DNA from: a virus
DNA: 64,000 nt
Direction: 5' to 3' (one strand)
Virus record (IMG/VR): IMGVR_UViG_3300047320_000285
Span: 124,001 to 188,000 of that record
Positions within the stretch are counted from its first letter, which is position 1. The number at the start of each line of letters is the position of its first letter. The notes below the pieces were generated by a model, which saw only the letters and a list, made by a program, of their open reading frames with translations, was not told the DNA's origin and did not search any database. A program made the translations under genes and the position numbers. Positions 32,682 to 41,474 of the stretch are shown piece by piece.

Positions 32682-34505
32682 TTAGCTGGCAGCCAGCGTG
32701 GTGGTGAGGTTGTTGAACATCGTGGTCATCGCCGTCAACACCGCATTGACGTCCGACATCCGGGCGTAGGCATCGGTAGTCGCGTAGGTGATGCTGGCTG
32801 GTGCCACCGCGACCCGGTTGTTGGTGATGATCGTCTCGGAACTGCCTGACAGCGTCGTCACACACAGACCGTCGAGGTTCGGGCCAGTATGCAGCCATAC
32901 ACGTGCGACGAGGTTGCCATTCACCGTTTCAACCGTGTAACCGAACTGGTTCGCAGGGATCGGCGTGTTGCCTTGCGGATCCAGACGCGAGACATCCATC
33001 GTCACTTGGTTCGGCGTCGTACCCCGCACGTTGACGCTCACGTAATACGTAGCGGACTGCAGGGCACCATTCGAATCGCCCCCCGACACCAGCCAGCGGA
33101 CATCGGCAAAGGTCGAGGCCGTGTCACCGCTCAACGGTAACGGCACTTGGGCCAGCTCCGTCCAGTAATCGGTCAGCGCTTCACCCGAGGTCGGCTGATA
33201 CAACGTGGCCTTGGCAAAGCTCCCGCCACCGGAGGCCGCCTGTGCGACGATCTGGTCCACCGTCAACCCTTCCAGCAGACTGGCGTTCGCTGCCGGACCG
33301 TTCTGGGTTAGCACCCACGTGGCAAACGCCGCCGGGCTCATCCCGTTCACGTTGGCGGTGTTGTTGGCCGTGCCGTTGTTGAGTACCCATGCGGCAAAGG
33401 TCGGTGCATCCATGCCGTTGAATTCGAACGTATCGGCGGCTTTCCCGGCGAGTGTATCCGAAATCACTTGGGCATAGGTACGACCACCCAGCTCGTTAGA
33501 GTTCGCTGCCGTGCCTTGCAACACCTGAGCCGCATACGCCGCCGGGCTCAGGCCATCGAACAGCGTCGAGTTCGCCGCGGTCTGGGCCAGTACGAATTGC
33601 GCGTACGCATTCTGGTCCATGCCGTTGAATTTCAGCGTGTCGCCTGCGGTATCATTCGGCCCCAACTTGCCTGCGAGCAGGTTGTTCATGGTCGGAATGT
33701 CGTAGGCATTCACTTGGGCAGCGGTGACCACGTGCGGGTTGGTGTGGTCGTTGATGTGCGTCTGCAGCGCCGCGCCCGGACCGGCTGCACCATTGATCGC
33801 TTGCGCCACCAAGAACGGCGTCACGTACAACTGATTGCTCGTGCCGTTTTGCATGTCGGTGAGCGTCGCAATGCCGTAGTTCTGTACATTGCCCAAGCCC
33901 ACTTGGGTGGACGTGGTGTGGTGCGGATTACCGAAGTCGGCCAAATGCTGCGCCAGCCCGCCACCGTTTTGCGCGAGGATCGCCTGCTGGATCGCAGTCA
34001 GGGCATTGACCACATCGGTTGCGCCCACCAGATCGACGAGATCCCATTCGTGATCGATCGGCGGGAATGCAATCGGTTGCTCGATCACTTCTTCCCACGC
34101 GGTCACCCGCGGATCATGCAGGTTGTAGGCGAGCAGTTCAGCAATCTGTTGTTCGTTGATGGCCCACACACCCCCCAACGTCTGGTACTGCATGATGAGC
34201 ACACCGGAGAGCTGCGTATTGAGCAGACTCACGCCACCCCAGATCGGTGCTGCGCAGGCACGCGAGGCCGAGATAAATTCGAAACAGCCATACCAGTCGA
34301 TACCCAAGACCAACGGCCGGGTGGTCCCGTCGCTGTTCTGGAGGGTGATCCTCATGCTGTCGAGGAAATACGGGGCAAGCTGCGGTACCACGAAATGGTA
34401 GTCTCGGTAGTTCACTGCCGAGATCACGACCTGTTCATTCGTGATAAGGTTGGAAGCAAGCTGACCCGTGGGATCGAACGGATAGCTCAGGGTAGGTGTT
34501 GACAT
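32682..34505 (-). CDS. Long tail fibre with internal repeats
   Basis: 607 residues, ATG start. The N-terminal 200 residues parallel the S74 fibre (YQTLGGVW, FPPIDHEWDL, VVNALTAIQQAI). Two NPH-x-x-T-x-x-QVG/N repeats follow (GNPHHTTSTQVG, TNPHVVTAAQVN). Residues about 290-430 contain five imperfect copies of a 25-30-residue repeat with cores FNGMDQNAYAQFVL, FDGLSPAAYAAQVL, FNGMDAPTFAAWVL, VNGMSPAAFATWVL and LEGLTVDQIVAQ. The last 170 residues are a beta-rich tip. No S74 domain, so this fibre must fold differently or use another chaperone. Confidence 0.75.
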   Translation of the reverse strand: MSTPTLSYPFDPTGQLASNLITNEQVVISAVNYRDYHFVVPQLAPYFLDSMRITLQNSDGTTRPLVLGIDWYGCFEFISASRACAAPIWGGVSLLNTQLSGVLIMQYQTLGGVWAINEQQIAELLAYNLHDPRVTAWEEVIEQPIAFPPIDHEWDLVDLVGATDVVNALTAIQQAILAQNGGGLAQHLADFGNPHHTTSTQVGLGNVQNYGIATLTDMQNGTSNQLYVTPFLVAQAINGAAGPGAALQTHINDHTNPHVVTAAQVNAYDIPTMNNLLAGKLGPNDTAGDTLKFNGMDQNAYAQFVLAQTAANSTLFDGLSPAAYAAQVLQGTAANSNELGGRTYAQVISDTLAGKAADTFEFNGMDAPTFAAWVLNNGTANNTANVNGMSPAAFATWVLTQNGPAANASLLEGLTVDQIVAQAASGGGSFAKATLYQPTSGEALTDYWTELAQVPLPLSGDTASTFADVRWLVSGGDSNGALQSATYYVSVNVRGTTPNQVTMDVSRLDPQGNTPIPANQFGYTVETVNGNLVARVWLHTGPNLDGLCVTTLSGSSETIITNNRVAVAPASITYATTDAYARMSDVNAVLTAMTTMFNNLTTTLAAS

Positions 34506-34533
34506 TCGTTACTCCCGTACGGGTTCGGCGACA

Positions 34534-34547
34534 TTTTATGATCAAAA
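34534..34547 (+). promoter_or_regulatory. Candidate late promoter TTTTATGATCAAAA
   Basis: AT-rich TATG element 46 bp before the ATG at 34593 in the divergent gap between two virion genes. Confidence 0.35.
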
Positions 34548-34592
34548 GTCTAACAGACATAGTATTTCCTTCTTTTTTCCACAGGAGTGGCC

Positions 34593-35852
34593 ATGTACTC
34601 GTTGGTCTCGGCGATTGCCAAATCCTTTTCTTCCCTAGGGCGTTGGGAATCGGTCGATATCAGCCAGATGACCTTCGCTCAGTTGTTTGCTTCTTACACC
34701 CGTGTCACGGCGGTGTTGACCAATCCGTTTATCGACGGACCCGTGGCGCTTGACTTGGCCAGCATTCTCGGTCAGGTGGGGGACACCAACACCACGGTGA
34801 CCGCGTTCTTGACGGCAAACGCTAATAACGCGCTGCCGACCTTCACCCCGGTGCCGGTGCTCAAGCACAAGCATGTCCAGTATCGGGATGCGTTTCGGGC
34901 AGGCTACTCGGTGCAACCGGTCGGTCCGTATCAAGCTCCCGACGCCCAGCTGCCGGCGAAGGACAAGACCTACCTGCACATCACCAACCCGAATGTGGCT
35001 GACTTCCGGGAGTTCTACAAGTACTGTCTGGTCTCGGTCAATGGCTATCTCCATCGTACCGACGCCGATCAGAACGGGGCGTGGGTGATTGACGGCACCA
35101 AGAGCTTGTGGAAGTCGAACCGCAACCAGATTGGCTTTCTGAACTTCCAAGGTGTGTCGACGCTAAATTTCGTCCCGATTACGCCGCAAATGGTCTACAA
35201 GCAATCGTCTAGTCAAGCCTTGGCTAACCAGATGCGGATCGACGTCGGACAGGACCTCAGCAACAAAGGCCTGATGTTGGTGTTGGGTGGCTATCTGCAT
35301 TTCCTTGATGAGCGGACCTTCCGCCGGATCGGCGATCAGCAGATCCTGATCGACTTCAACAACCTGCCGTTGTTCGAACGCTACCACGAGTCGCGTGAGG
35401 TGCTCGATTACAGTGGTTTGCCGTTCCAGACCACGACACGTAATCCGTCGCAGATCGCCGTGGCGGACTTCCTGAGTGACGCCAACCTCACGGCCTACGT
35501 CACCATGAGTCAGTCGTTTCTGGTGATCATGGATAATCCGGAAGTCTATCGGGACAGCGCGTTCGTCCAGACGGTGGCCGGTCCCGGCATGCTGGTGGCG
35601 CATCAGTTCCCGGACAAGCCCCTGATGAACGGCATCGGCAAGCTGGCTGATTACTGGTCCGTGTTTGAGGACCAGCAGTGGTCGGTGCGGGTGGTGGATA
35701 ACAACTGGAACCGGCGCGTCTACGGTACGATGCAGAAGTCCTACTGGACCAACATCGCTGACAGTCGTCTCACGCAGGACCCCGTACGTTACAGTCGGGC
35801 GCAGTTCATGGTGATTGGCACCGATCTGGCGTATCAAGAATCCACGTCGTAA
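34593..35852 (+). CDS. Virion structural protein
   Basis: 419 residues from the ATG at 34593, five bases after AGGAG; a GTG at 34587 is inside that site. Mixed alpha/beta without enzymatic motif, signal peptide or membrane helix. Tyrosine- and asparagine-rich, e.g. FREFYKYCLVSVNGYLHR (about 144-161) and GLMLVLGGYLHFLDERTFRRI (about 228-248). Transcribed alone between minus-strand fibre and spike genes, with its own candidate late promoter and a strong bidirectional terminator. A baseplate or tail role is likely from the neighbours. Confidence 0.5.
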   Translation: MYSLVSAIAKSFSSLGRWESVDISQMTFAQLFASYTRVTAVLTNPFIDGPVALDLASILGQVGDTNTTVTAFLTANANNALPTFTPVPVLKHKHVQYRDAFRAGYSVQPVGPYQAPDAQLPAKDKTYLHITNPNVADFREFYKYCLVSVNGYLHRTDADQNGAWVIDGTKSLWKSNRNQIGFLNFQGVSTLNFVPITPQMVYKQSSSQALANQMRIDVGQDLSNKGLMLVLGGYLHFLDERTFRRIGDQQILIDFNNLPLFERYHESREVLDYSGLPFQTTTRNPSQIAVADFLSDANLTAYVTMSQSFLVIMDNPEVYRDSAFVQTVAGPGMLVAHQFPDKPLMNGIGKLADYWSVFEDQQWSVRVVDNNWNRRVYGTMQKSYWTNIADSRLTQDPVRYSRAQFMVIGTDLAYQESTS

Positions 35853-35858
35853 CCACAA

Positions 35859-35898
35859 GGGCATAGGACCCCGGGGGCGACCCCGGGGCTTATGTCCC
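35859..35898. terminator. GGCATA-family bidirectional terminator
   Basis: Inner stem CCCCGGGG (35869-35876) / CCCCGGGG (35881-35888) around the loop GCGA; outer GGGCATA / TATG(T)CCC (35891-35898) with one bulged T. Between convergent genes. Confidence 0.8.
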
Positions 35899-35919
35899 TG
35901 TTGCTTAAGTCGCTCCTGA

Positions 35920-36894
35920 TCAGGGCAGGTTTTCGTAGCTCTGGAAGTCGGCGGTCTGGCCTTGGACCGTACCTTGGGTCGAGATGCCCGCATCCGCGCT
36001 CATATGGCCCTTGGTGCTGAAGTCCCCCGAGCTGACCATGTTACCCGGGGTACCGGAGGTGCCTTCACCGGTATTCAGGTTACCCTTATGCAAGGTCTCG
36101 GTGGTCATTTCGTTGGAGGTGGACTTCAGTGAGCTGCTCTCGGTCTGATGACTGATCGACTGGCTGGCATTGACCGAATACGTCTCCGACTCTACCGAAT
36201 ACGCTTTAGTCTTGAAGTCAATCGAGTCGGCCGCATACCCCGTGATCGCATTCTTGGTCAGGTCGATAAACGAACCGTCGGCATTCTCGAGATGGATCTG
36301 GTGGTCGTCCGAATTGATGTACACCGTGTTGTTGGCGGTGTCAACGATCGTGAAGGTCCCCGCGTCCGTATCCAGCGTGATGTCGTAGCCATAGGGCTCG
36401 CCGTTGGCTTGAGGCGTATGGATCCACAGCTTCTTCTGATGGGTGGAAACGCCGATCACGTAAGTGGTGTCATCGCTGACCGCGTCGCCTTCCGTTTGCG
36501 TGCCACTAAAGCCCCAGATTACCGTCTCCAGTTTGCGCACACTCAGGTCATTACGCATGGTGACCCAGAAGTACTTGCTGGTATCATCCCCGAAGCGATA
36601 CAGCATTACCTGCTCGCCACGGCGCACATCGGGGGCGGTCTGGCGGTTGGCATTACCAATTGGCAGCCATGTGGCGGTCACGGTATTGGACTGGGCGGTC
36701 TGGCTCTGGTAAGCGCTCCCGGATGCATCGGTACCGGACGCTTGGAATTGCGTCAGGTTATCGGTGATCTGACCGTCCAGCATCGGCAGGTCCTCGACCG
36801 GGGTGACTTCTACTTTCCACGTATTGAGCGGTTTGTTCGCCGCCACCACCCCGTATGAATACGGGTGGAACTGACTGAGTCGTAATGTATCCAT
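35920..36894 (-). CDS. Baseplate central spike protein, gp5/gpV-like
   Basis: 324 residues, ATG start. An N-terminal OB-fold-like part (PDVRRGEQVMLYRFGD, about 86-101) precedes a long run of short beta strands (about 150-260): VSTHQKKLWIHTP, GYDITLDTDAGTFTIVD, NTVYINSDDHQIHLENADG and DSIDFKTKAYSVESETYSV. This is the triple beta-helix pattern of contractile-tail spikes (T4 gp5, P2 gpV), in which Asp-Gly turns alternate with hydrophobic strands. The C-terminus is glycine/serine-rich. The spike pierces the outer membrane when the tail contracts. Confidence 0.65.
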   Translation of the reverse strand: MDTLRLSQFHPYSYGVVAANKPLNTWKVEVTPVEDLPMLDGQITDNLTQFQASGTDASGSAYQSQTAQSNTVTATWLPIGNANRQTAPDVRRGEQVMLYRFGDDTSKYFWVTMRNDLSVRKLETVIWGFSGTQTEGDAVSDDTTYVIGVSTHQKKLWIHTPQANGEPYGYDITLDTDAGTFTIVDTANNTVYINSDDHQIHLENADGSFIDLTKNAITGYAADSIDFKTKAYSVESETYSVNASQSISHQTESSSLKSTSNEMTTETLHKGNLNTGEGTSGTPGNMVSSGDFSTKGHMSADAGISTQGTVQGQTADFQSYENLP

Positions 36895-36951
36895 GTTAAT
36901 TTTGTTCCAAGCGGACTATTGTTTGATGAGAACCAATAAACAGACTATCCC

Positions 36952-39444
36952 ATGCCTATCACAAGCATAGAACTCACCGGATTCAAGCCGTTAAATCCGG
37001 TAGCTCAGATCAAGAAACTCACCATTGTCTTTACGGAGCGTCTGCAGTTGCTGTTGGGTTCGAACGGGGTGGGTAAGTCGGCGGTGATGGGGGAACTCAC
37101 GCCACTACCTGCCGATAAGGACGATTACTACGAAGGTGGCTCCAAACTCGTCCATTACGATCACCTCCGTGCGCACTACGTGCTGCGCAGCACCATGAGT
37201 GCCACCCCGCGTCATAGTTTTCTTAAAGATGGCGAGGAACTCAACAAAGGCGGCACCCAGAGCGTCCAGAAAGAACTGGTGCTGCAACACTTTGGAATCA
37301 CCACCGAGATTCGGGATCTGTTGCTGGGTCGGGAACGGTTCACCGAGATGGAACCGCGCCGTCGGCGTGAGTGGTACACCAAGCTCGCGGAGGTCGATTA
37401 CGACTATGCGCTCGGGGTCTTCAATCGCTTGCGCAAACGGGCCAATGAAATCAGTGGGGCACTGAAGGACAACAAGAAGCGGCTGGTGGTCGAGCAAGCC
37501 CGGATTATCCCGGAAGTTGATCAGGTGCGCCTGCGGCTTGAACTCGAGGCGCTCCACACCGAACTGGAGATCCTGCGCGCCAACCAAGCACCGCTAGTGT
37601 CGGAAGCAGCGGGTTATGCCAATCAGTACGAGCGGCTGACGCAGGACTTGAATGGCTTGTCTGACAACGTGCTGAGGCTGAAAGGGCGGCTCCTCGGGCT
37701 GGAGCAGTTTGACTCGCCCGAAGCCCTGGATGCGACATTAGAAGAGGTGAAGCATGCGGTGACCGCGAAGTCCACCTTGTTGGCGGCCAGCACCAAGCAT
37801 CACGAAGGTTTGCAAAAGCAGTTTGATATCCTTAAGCAAACTGGCGAAGCGGGGCTGGCTGATCTGAAAGCGCGCATGCAAGAGAAACGCACCCAGCGTG
37901 ATGAGCTGCTCAAGGCACGCGCCATGGGGCTGGAGGGCATGGATCCGGATCTGGCGATCTCGGCGCTGAATTCGGTACGCGACGTGCTGGTGGAGGTGTT
38001 TATCCATCTGCCCTCGAATTCGGACCGGACTTTCTCCCGTGAGCGTAACCTCAAGGATCAGCAGGAGCAGGAACGTCTGATGATCCTGAAAGACCAGCAG
38101 ACCCGTCAGTATGCTGAGCTGGTAGCCAAGAAGCAGGTGATGGAGTCCCATAAAGCCATGGGGCATCAGCACTGTCCGAACTGTGGTCACAAGTGGATCA
38201 ATGGCTACAGTGATGAACGCATGGCGGAACACCTCGAAGCCATGGAACGGCTCTCCCGAGCGATCGATGAAACCGACAAACTGTTGGTGGTCAATAAGCG
38301 TGCGCAGGACGATTTCCATGCCTACCTGACCCAGTACATGCTCTTTAGCCGCACCGTCAAGGCGTGGCCGGTCTTGCAACCGTTCTGGGACTTCTTGCTG
38401 GCGGGCAATGTGGTGGTGGATTATCCGCGCAAAGCACAGGGTTGGATGGAAACGCTCGAGCATGATCTGCAACTCGATCTGGCGGCGAAGCGGGTCCAAG
38501 GGGAAATCAACGAGCAGATGCGGCTGATTGAACAGGCGGCGCAACTCGGCGATGTGAACCTGATTAGCGTGCAAGCGCAGCTGCACGATTCGGAGTTTCA
38601 GATCCAGACCTATACCCGGGAACTCACCGCGGCGCATCAGGAACAGCAACGCCTCACCGTACTGCGTCGCCACCTGAATGAGTATCAGGAGCTGGGTAAC
38701 CGGATTGAAGCGCAACTGATTCGCATGGGCGAGCTGACCGATCAGCGGGTGGAAGCGTTGCGGCGGGAAGTCATCCACGAACAGATCCGTCAGACCTCGG
38801 TGGCGATTGGGACCCGCGCCAAGCTGCTCGATGAAGTCGAGTTGCAAAAACGTACGGTCGCGGGACTGGAGTTCCATCTGGAGGAATTGCAGCTGCAAGC
38901 CGAAGCCACCAAGCTGATGATCGACGGACTCTCCCCGACCGATGGCCTGATTGCCGACGGCTTGTTGGGCTCGATCCAGAACTACACGGCGTCAATGAAC
39001 GGACTGATCAAGAAGATCTGGACCTATCCGTTTGAGATTCTGCCGTGTGGAACCTCGACGGAAATCGGTGCCGAGCTGGATTACAAGTTCCCGTTGTATG
39101 TGAACGGTGAACTGGTGCCCGACATCAAGCGCGGGAGCACGGGGCAGCGCGAAGTCATCGATCTGTCGTTCCGGGTCGTGGCGACCACGCGACTGGGCTT
39201 GATCGAGCCGCAACTGATGCTGGATGAGTTTGGCGCTGGGCTGGACTACATGCACCAGCGCGCGGCGGCAAGTGCGATCCAGCATTTGGTCGATTCGGGT
39301 CTATTCAGCCAAGTTTTTATGGTGTCGCACTATGAAGCGAGTTACGGTGCGCTGACGCAGTCTGAAATCGCGGTGCTGTGTCCCGACAATATCGTCGTGC
39401 CGCACAACGTGCCGTTTAATCAACATGTGACAATCGAAAACTAA
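36952..39444 (+). CDS. SbcC/Rad50/T4 gp46-like recombination ATPase
   Basis: 830 residues, ATG start. Walker A GSNGVGKS (36-43); long coiled-coil arms; a zinc-hook CPNC (Cys408, Cys411) at the apex; ABC signature RGSTGQRE (727-734); Walker B LMLDEFG with Asp758 and Glu759; and a final MVSHYEASYG. This is the full SMC-like layout of SbcC, Rad50 and gp46, which with a nuclease partner (SbcD/Mre11/gp47) resects double-strand ends for recombination-dependent replication. The nuclease partner is not in this window. The stop overlaps the next start (TAATG). Confidence 0.9.
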   Translation: MPITSIELTGFKPLNPVAQIKKLTIVFTERLQLLLGSNGVGKSAVMGELTPLPADKDDYYEGGSKLVHYDHLRAHYVLRSTMSATPRHSFLKDGEELNKGGTQSVQKELVLQHFGITTEIRDLLLGRERFTEMEPRRRREWYTKLAEVDYDYALGVFNRLRKRANEISGALKDNKKRLVVEQARIIPEVDQVRLRLELEALHTELEILRANQAPLVSEAAGYANQYERLTQDLNGLSDNVLRLKGRLLGLEQFDSPEALDATLEEVKHAVTAKSTLLAASTKHHEGLQKQFDILKQTGEAGLADLKARMQEKRTQRDELLKARAMGLEGMDPDLAISALNSVRDVLVEVFIHLPSNSDRTFSRERNLKDQQEQERLMILKDQQTRQYAELVAKKQVMESHKAMGHQHCPNCGHKWINGYSDERMAEHLEAMERLSRAIDETDKLLVVNKRAQDDFHAYLTQYMLFSRTVKAWPVLQPFWDFLLAGNVVVDYPRKAQGWMETLEHDLQLDLAAKRVQGEINEQMRLIEQAAQLGDVNLISVQAQLHDSEFQIQTYTRELTAAHQEQQRLTVLRRHLNEYQELGNRIEAQLIRMGELTDQRVEALRREVIHEQIRQTSVAIGTRAKLLDEVELQKRTVAGLEFHLEELQLQAEATKLMIDGLSPTDGLIADGLLGSIQNYTASMNGLIKKIWTYPFEILPCGTSTEIGAELDYKFPLYVNGELVPDIKRGSTGQREVIDLSFRVVATTRLGLIEPQLMLDEFGAGLDYMHQRAAASAIQHLVDSGLFSQVFMVSHYEASYGALTQSEIAVLCPDNIVVPHNVPFNQHVTIEN

Positions 39445-40763
39445 TGAAACTTGTCTTCTTAAACATACCGTATCGAGAGGATGGCGCCGAAGCTCAGTTT
39501 GTCTGTACCTGTGGCCAGCTAAGCGATGCCGTGGTGGTGCGATCCATCGAGCAGTTTATCTTGGAGTCCAGCCTGGTCTACGATTACGGTTGGCTGGAGG
39601 TGTTCGACTGCCGTGATCAGAAGTGGTATCGCGGCACGCTTCACTACGACCAGTCGTATGAGAATGATGAGTCGGACCAGCGTACGGTGCGTCTCACCCG
39701 TTTCGAGCCGCGTACGCTGCATGCGGATTTCTTTAGTACCTTTACTCTTCAACAAGGAAACAACAAGATGGTTACTGGCCAAGCCCAAGAAGTCATGCAT
39801 GATGCACTGCGTCGTATGGAGAACCTGAGTGCTGCGCTCACCAGCGCTCAGCAAGCGCAGATCGCTGCCCAGAAGGCGGCGACCGAAGCGAGCAAAGCGA
39901 TCGACGCGGTGATGCAAGTGCAAGGTGATGTGGTGTTCCTGCACAACTTGCTGCAGCAATTCAGCGGCATGTTCGGTACGATGGACGCGAGTGCGTCGGG
40001 TCCGACGGAAGATACCCCAGCGGGTCTGCCGCCGGTGAACACCGAACCGGATCCGCGTTTGCCGGTCCGTGGCACGGCGGGTGCCCTGCTCGGTCAGGAA
40101 CCGGCTGTACCGGCGGCTTTCCGTCCGACGACTCAGGCCGCGCCCGCGCGTCGTGCCTTGCCGGCTTCGCCTGCACTGGAAGGCCTGTCGCAAGCCGCCG
40201 AACGGATGGTCACCGAACTCGGCCGACATCGTGCCGCCGTACAAGCTGAGCAGGCTGCGCCGACCCGTCGGGGTCCGCAAGAAGAAGGCGTCACCGAACG
40301 TCGGCATCCGGGCGCAACCGAAGACAACAGCCAGTACATCGGTCACTTCGCCGGTGCGCACAGCCTGTTCGTCCGCTTCCTGCATCCGGAAGTGACCACC
40401 GGTGGGCGTGGCTTCGTCAAGCCCGGCTATGCGGGTCTGAAGCAGTACAAGCAGGACATCTCGCAGATCTCGGCCGATGTGCTCAAAGCGGAACAAGACT
40501 GGTTGACTGGCTTCTACCGCAATGGTACGACCGGGACGCGTCAGCTCTTTGTCCGTCTGGGTTCGGCGATGGTGCTGGTGGATAACCCGATGATGCCGAA
40601 CAACATGCCGCTGGTGGCGTTTACCATTGGGGCTGGACCGGTTACGTGGCGACAGATTCGTTCGCTCAGCGTTGACGAGCTGCAAACCGTGCACGATGAA
40701 ATCCTCGCGGAATTCCACCGTCTGGAACAAGTCGACCAGCAGTTGCCGCAAGCCCGCGCGTAA
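39444..40763 (+). CDS. Protein of unknown function, possibly with an internal second start
   Basis: 439 residues; the ATG overlaps the stop of the SbcC-like gene. Residues 1-105 form a small beta-rich domain with two close cysteines (FVCTCGQLSDAV, about 19-30). Residues 115-180 are helical and alanine-rich, followed by a proline/alanine-rich linker (about 185-290) and a C-terminal folded domain (about 300-439). Met109 (39768) has AAGGAAA upstream and starts the part with much stronger codon bias, so a shorter second product may be made. The coiled-coil-like middle suggests self-association. Function unknown. Confidence 0.6.
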   Translation: MKLVFLNIPYREDGAEAQFVCTCGQLSDAVVVRSIEQFILESSLVYDYGWLEVFDCRDQKWYRGTLHYDQSYENDESDQRTVRLTRFEPRTLHADFFSTFTLQQGNNKMVTGQAQEVMHDALRRMENLSAALTSAQQAQIAAQKAATEASKAIDAVMQVQGDVVFLHNLLQQFSGMFGTMDASASGPTEDTPAGLPPVNTEPDPRLPVRGTAGALLGQEPAVPAAFRPTTQAAPARRALPASPALEGLSQAAERMVTELGRHRAAVQAEQAAPTRRGPQEEGVTERRHPGATEDNSQYIGHFAGAHSLFVRFLHPEVTTGGRGFVKPGYAGLKQYKQDISQISADVLKAEQDWLTGFYRNGTTGTRQLFVRLGSAMVLVDNPMMPNNMPLVAFTIGAGPVTWRQIRSLSVDELQTVHDEILAEFHRLEQVDQQLPQARA

Positions 40764-40777
40764 CACCGACGCAGCAA

Positions 40778-40823
40778 CGGCATAAAAAACGGGAGAGGCC
40801 GCGCGCCTCTCCCCAATATGCCG
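40778..40823. terminator. GGCATA-family bidirectional terminator
   Basis: Inner stem GGGAGAGGC (40791-40799) / GCCTCTCCC (40805-40813); outer CGGCATA (40778-40784) / TATGCCG (40817-40823), perfect. An AAAAAA run lies in the left spacer. Between convergent genes. Confidence 0.85.
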
Positions 40824-40827
40824 CAGT

Positions 40828-41463
40828 TTAACCGGGTGAAGCCGGTGGATTGTTTTTGATGTAATCCTGCAACAACGTGATCTGCTGCTGGGCAGCGGCC
40901 AGTGCGGTTTGTGCCGCGATCAACTTGGCGTTGTCGGTGGTGCTGTTGGTGATGTTGGCTTGGCGCGCGGCTTCGTAGCGTTGCGAGGTCGCCTGATCGA
41001 CCAGCGTGATTTCCGTCAACTGGACTTCGGTGATCGTCGCGTCCATGCCGAGCGTGTCCTTGACAATCGCGATGATCTGCGTTTTGCACGGACCCAGATC
41101 GAGCGACTCCGGAATCGCCGGAATCTGTACCGCCATACACATCACCGCATACGGGACACCCCCAGCAGCCGGGAACGACTGGATATACGTCGAGGGGACG
41201 TAGACCGGCGTACCACTGGCTGAGAACAGCGAGACGATCTGGACCCCCGCCGCCACATCCGCATTGTACGTCGTCCGATCGATCGGCGTGCCGGTCGGGT
41301 TGTAGTACGTCGCATACGGATCCACCCCACTGGCCAGCAAGTCGTCAATCGTGCGGACGGCTTTACAGGTGTAGTTGGTGTTGGGAGTCAGCTTGGTGTC
41401 GAACGGCGCCAGCAGGGTGTAGATCCCCGCTGCGCCGATCTGTGGGACTAAAGAAGCGCCCAT
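40828..41463 (-). CDS. Virion-type structural protein
   Basis: 211 residues, ATG start with GGAGGT. N-terminal beta-rich domain (PQIGAAGIYTLLAPFDTKL, about 6-24), a central segment with VYVPSTYIQSFPA (about 93-105), and a C-terminal helical coiled coil (about 150-205, AAQQQITLLQDYIKN). No enzymatic motif. It is 11 bp downstream of the 437-residue gene on the same strand, so the two are probably made together as tail or baseplate proteins. Specific identity unknown. Confidence 0.5.
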   Translation of the reverse strand: MGASLVPQIGAAGIYTLLAPFDTKLTPNTNYTCKAVRTIDDLLASGVDPYATYYNPTGTPIDRTTYNADVAAGVQIVSLFSASGTPVYVPSTYIQSFPAAGGVPYAVMCMAVQIPAIPESLDLGPCKTQIIAIVKDTLGMDATITEVQLTEITLVDQATSQRYEAARQANITNSTTDNAKLIAAQTALAAAQQQITLLQDYIKNNPPASPG

Positions 41464-41474
41464 CGGTTACCTCC

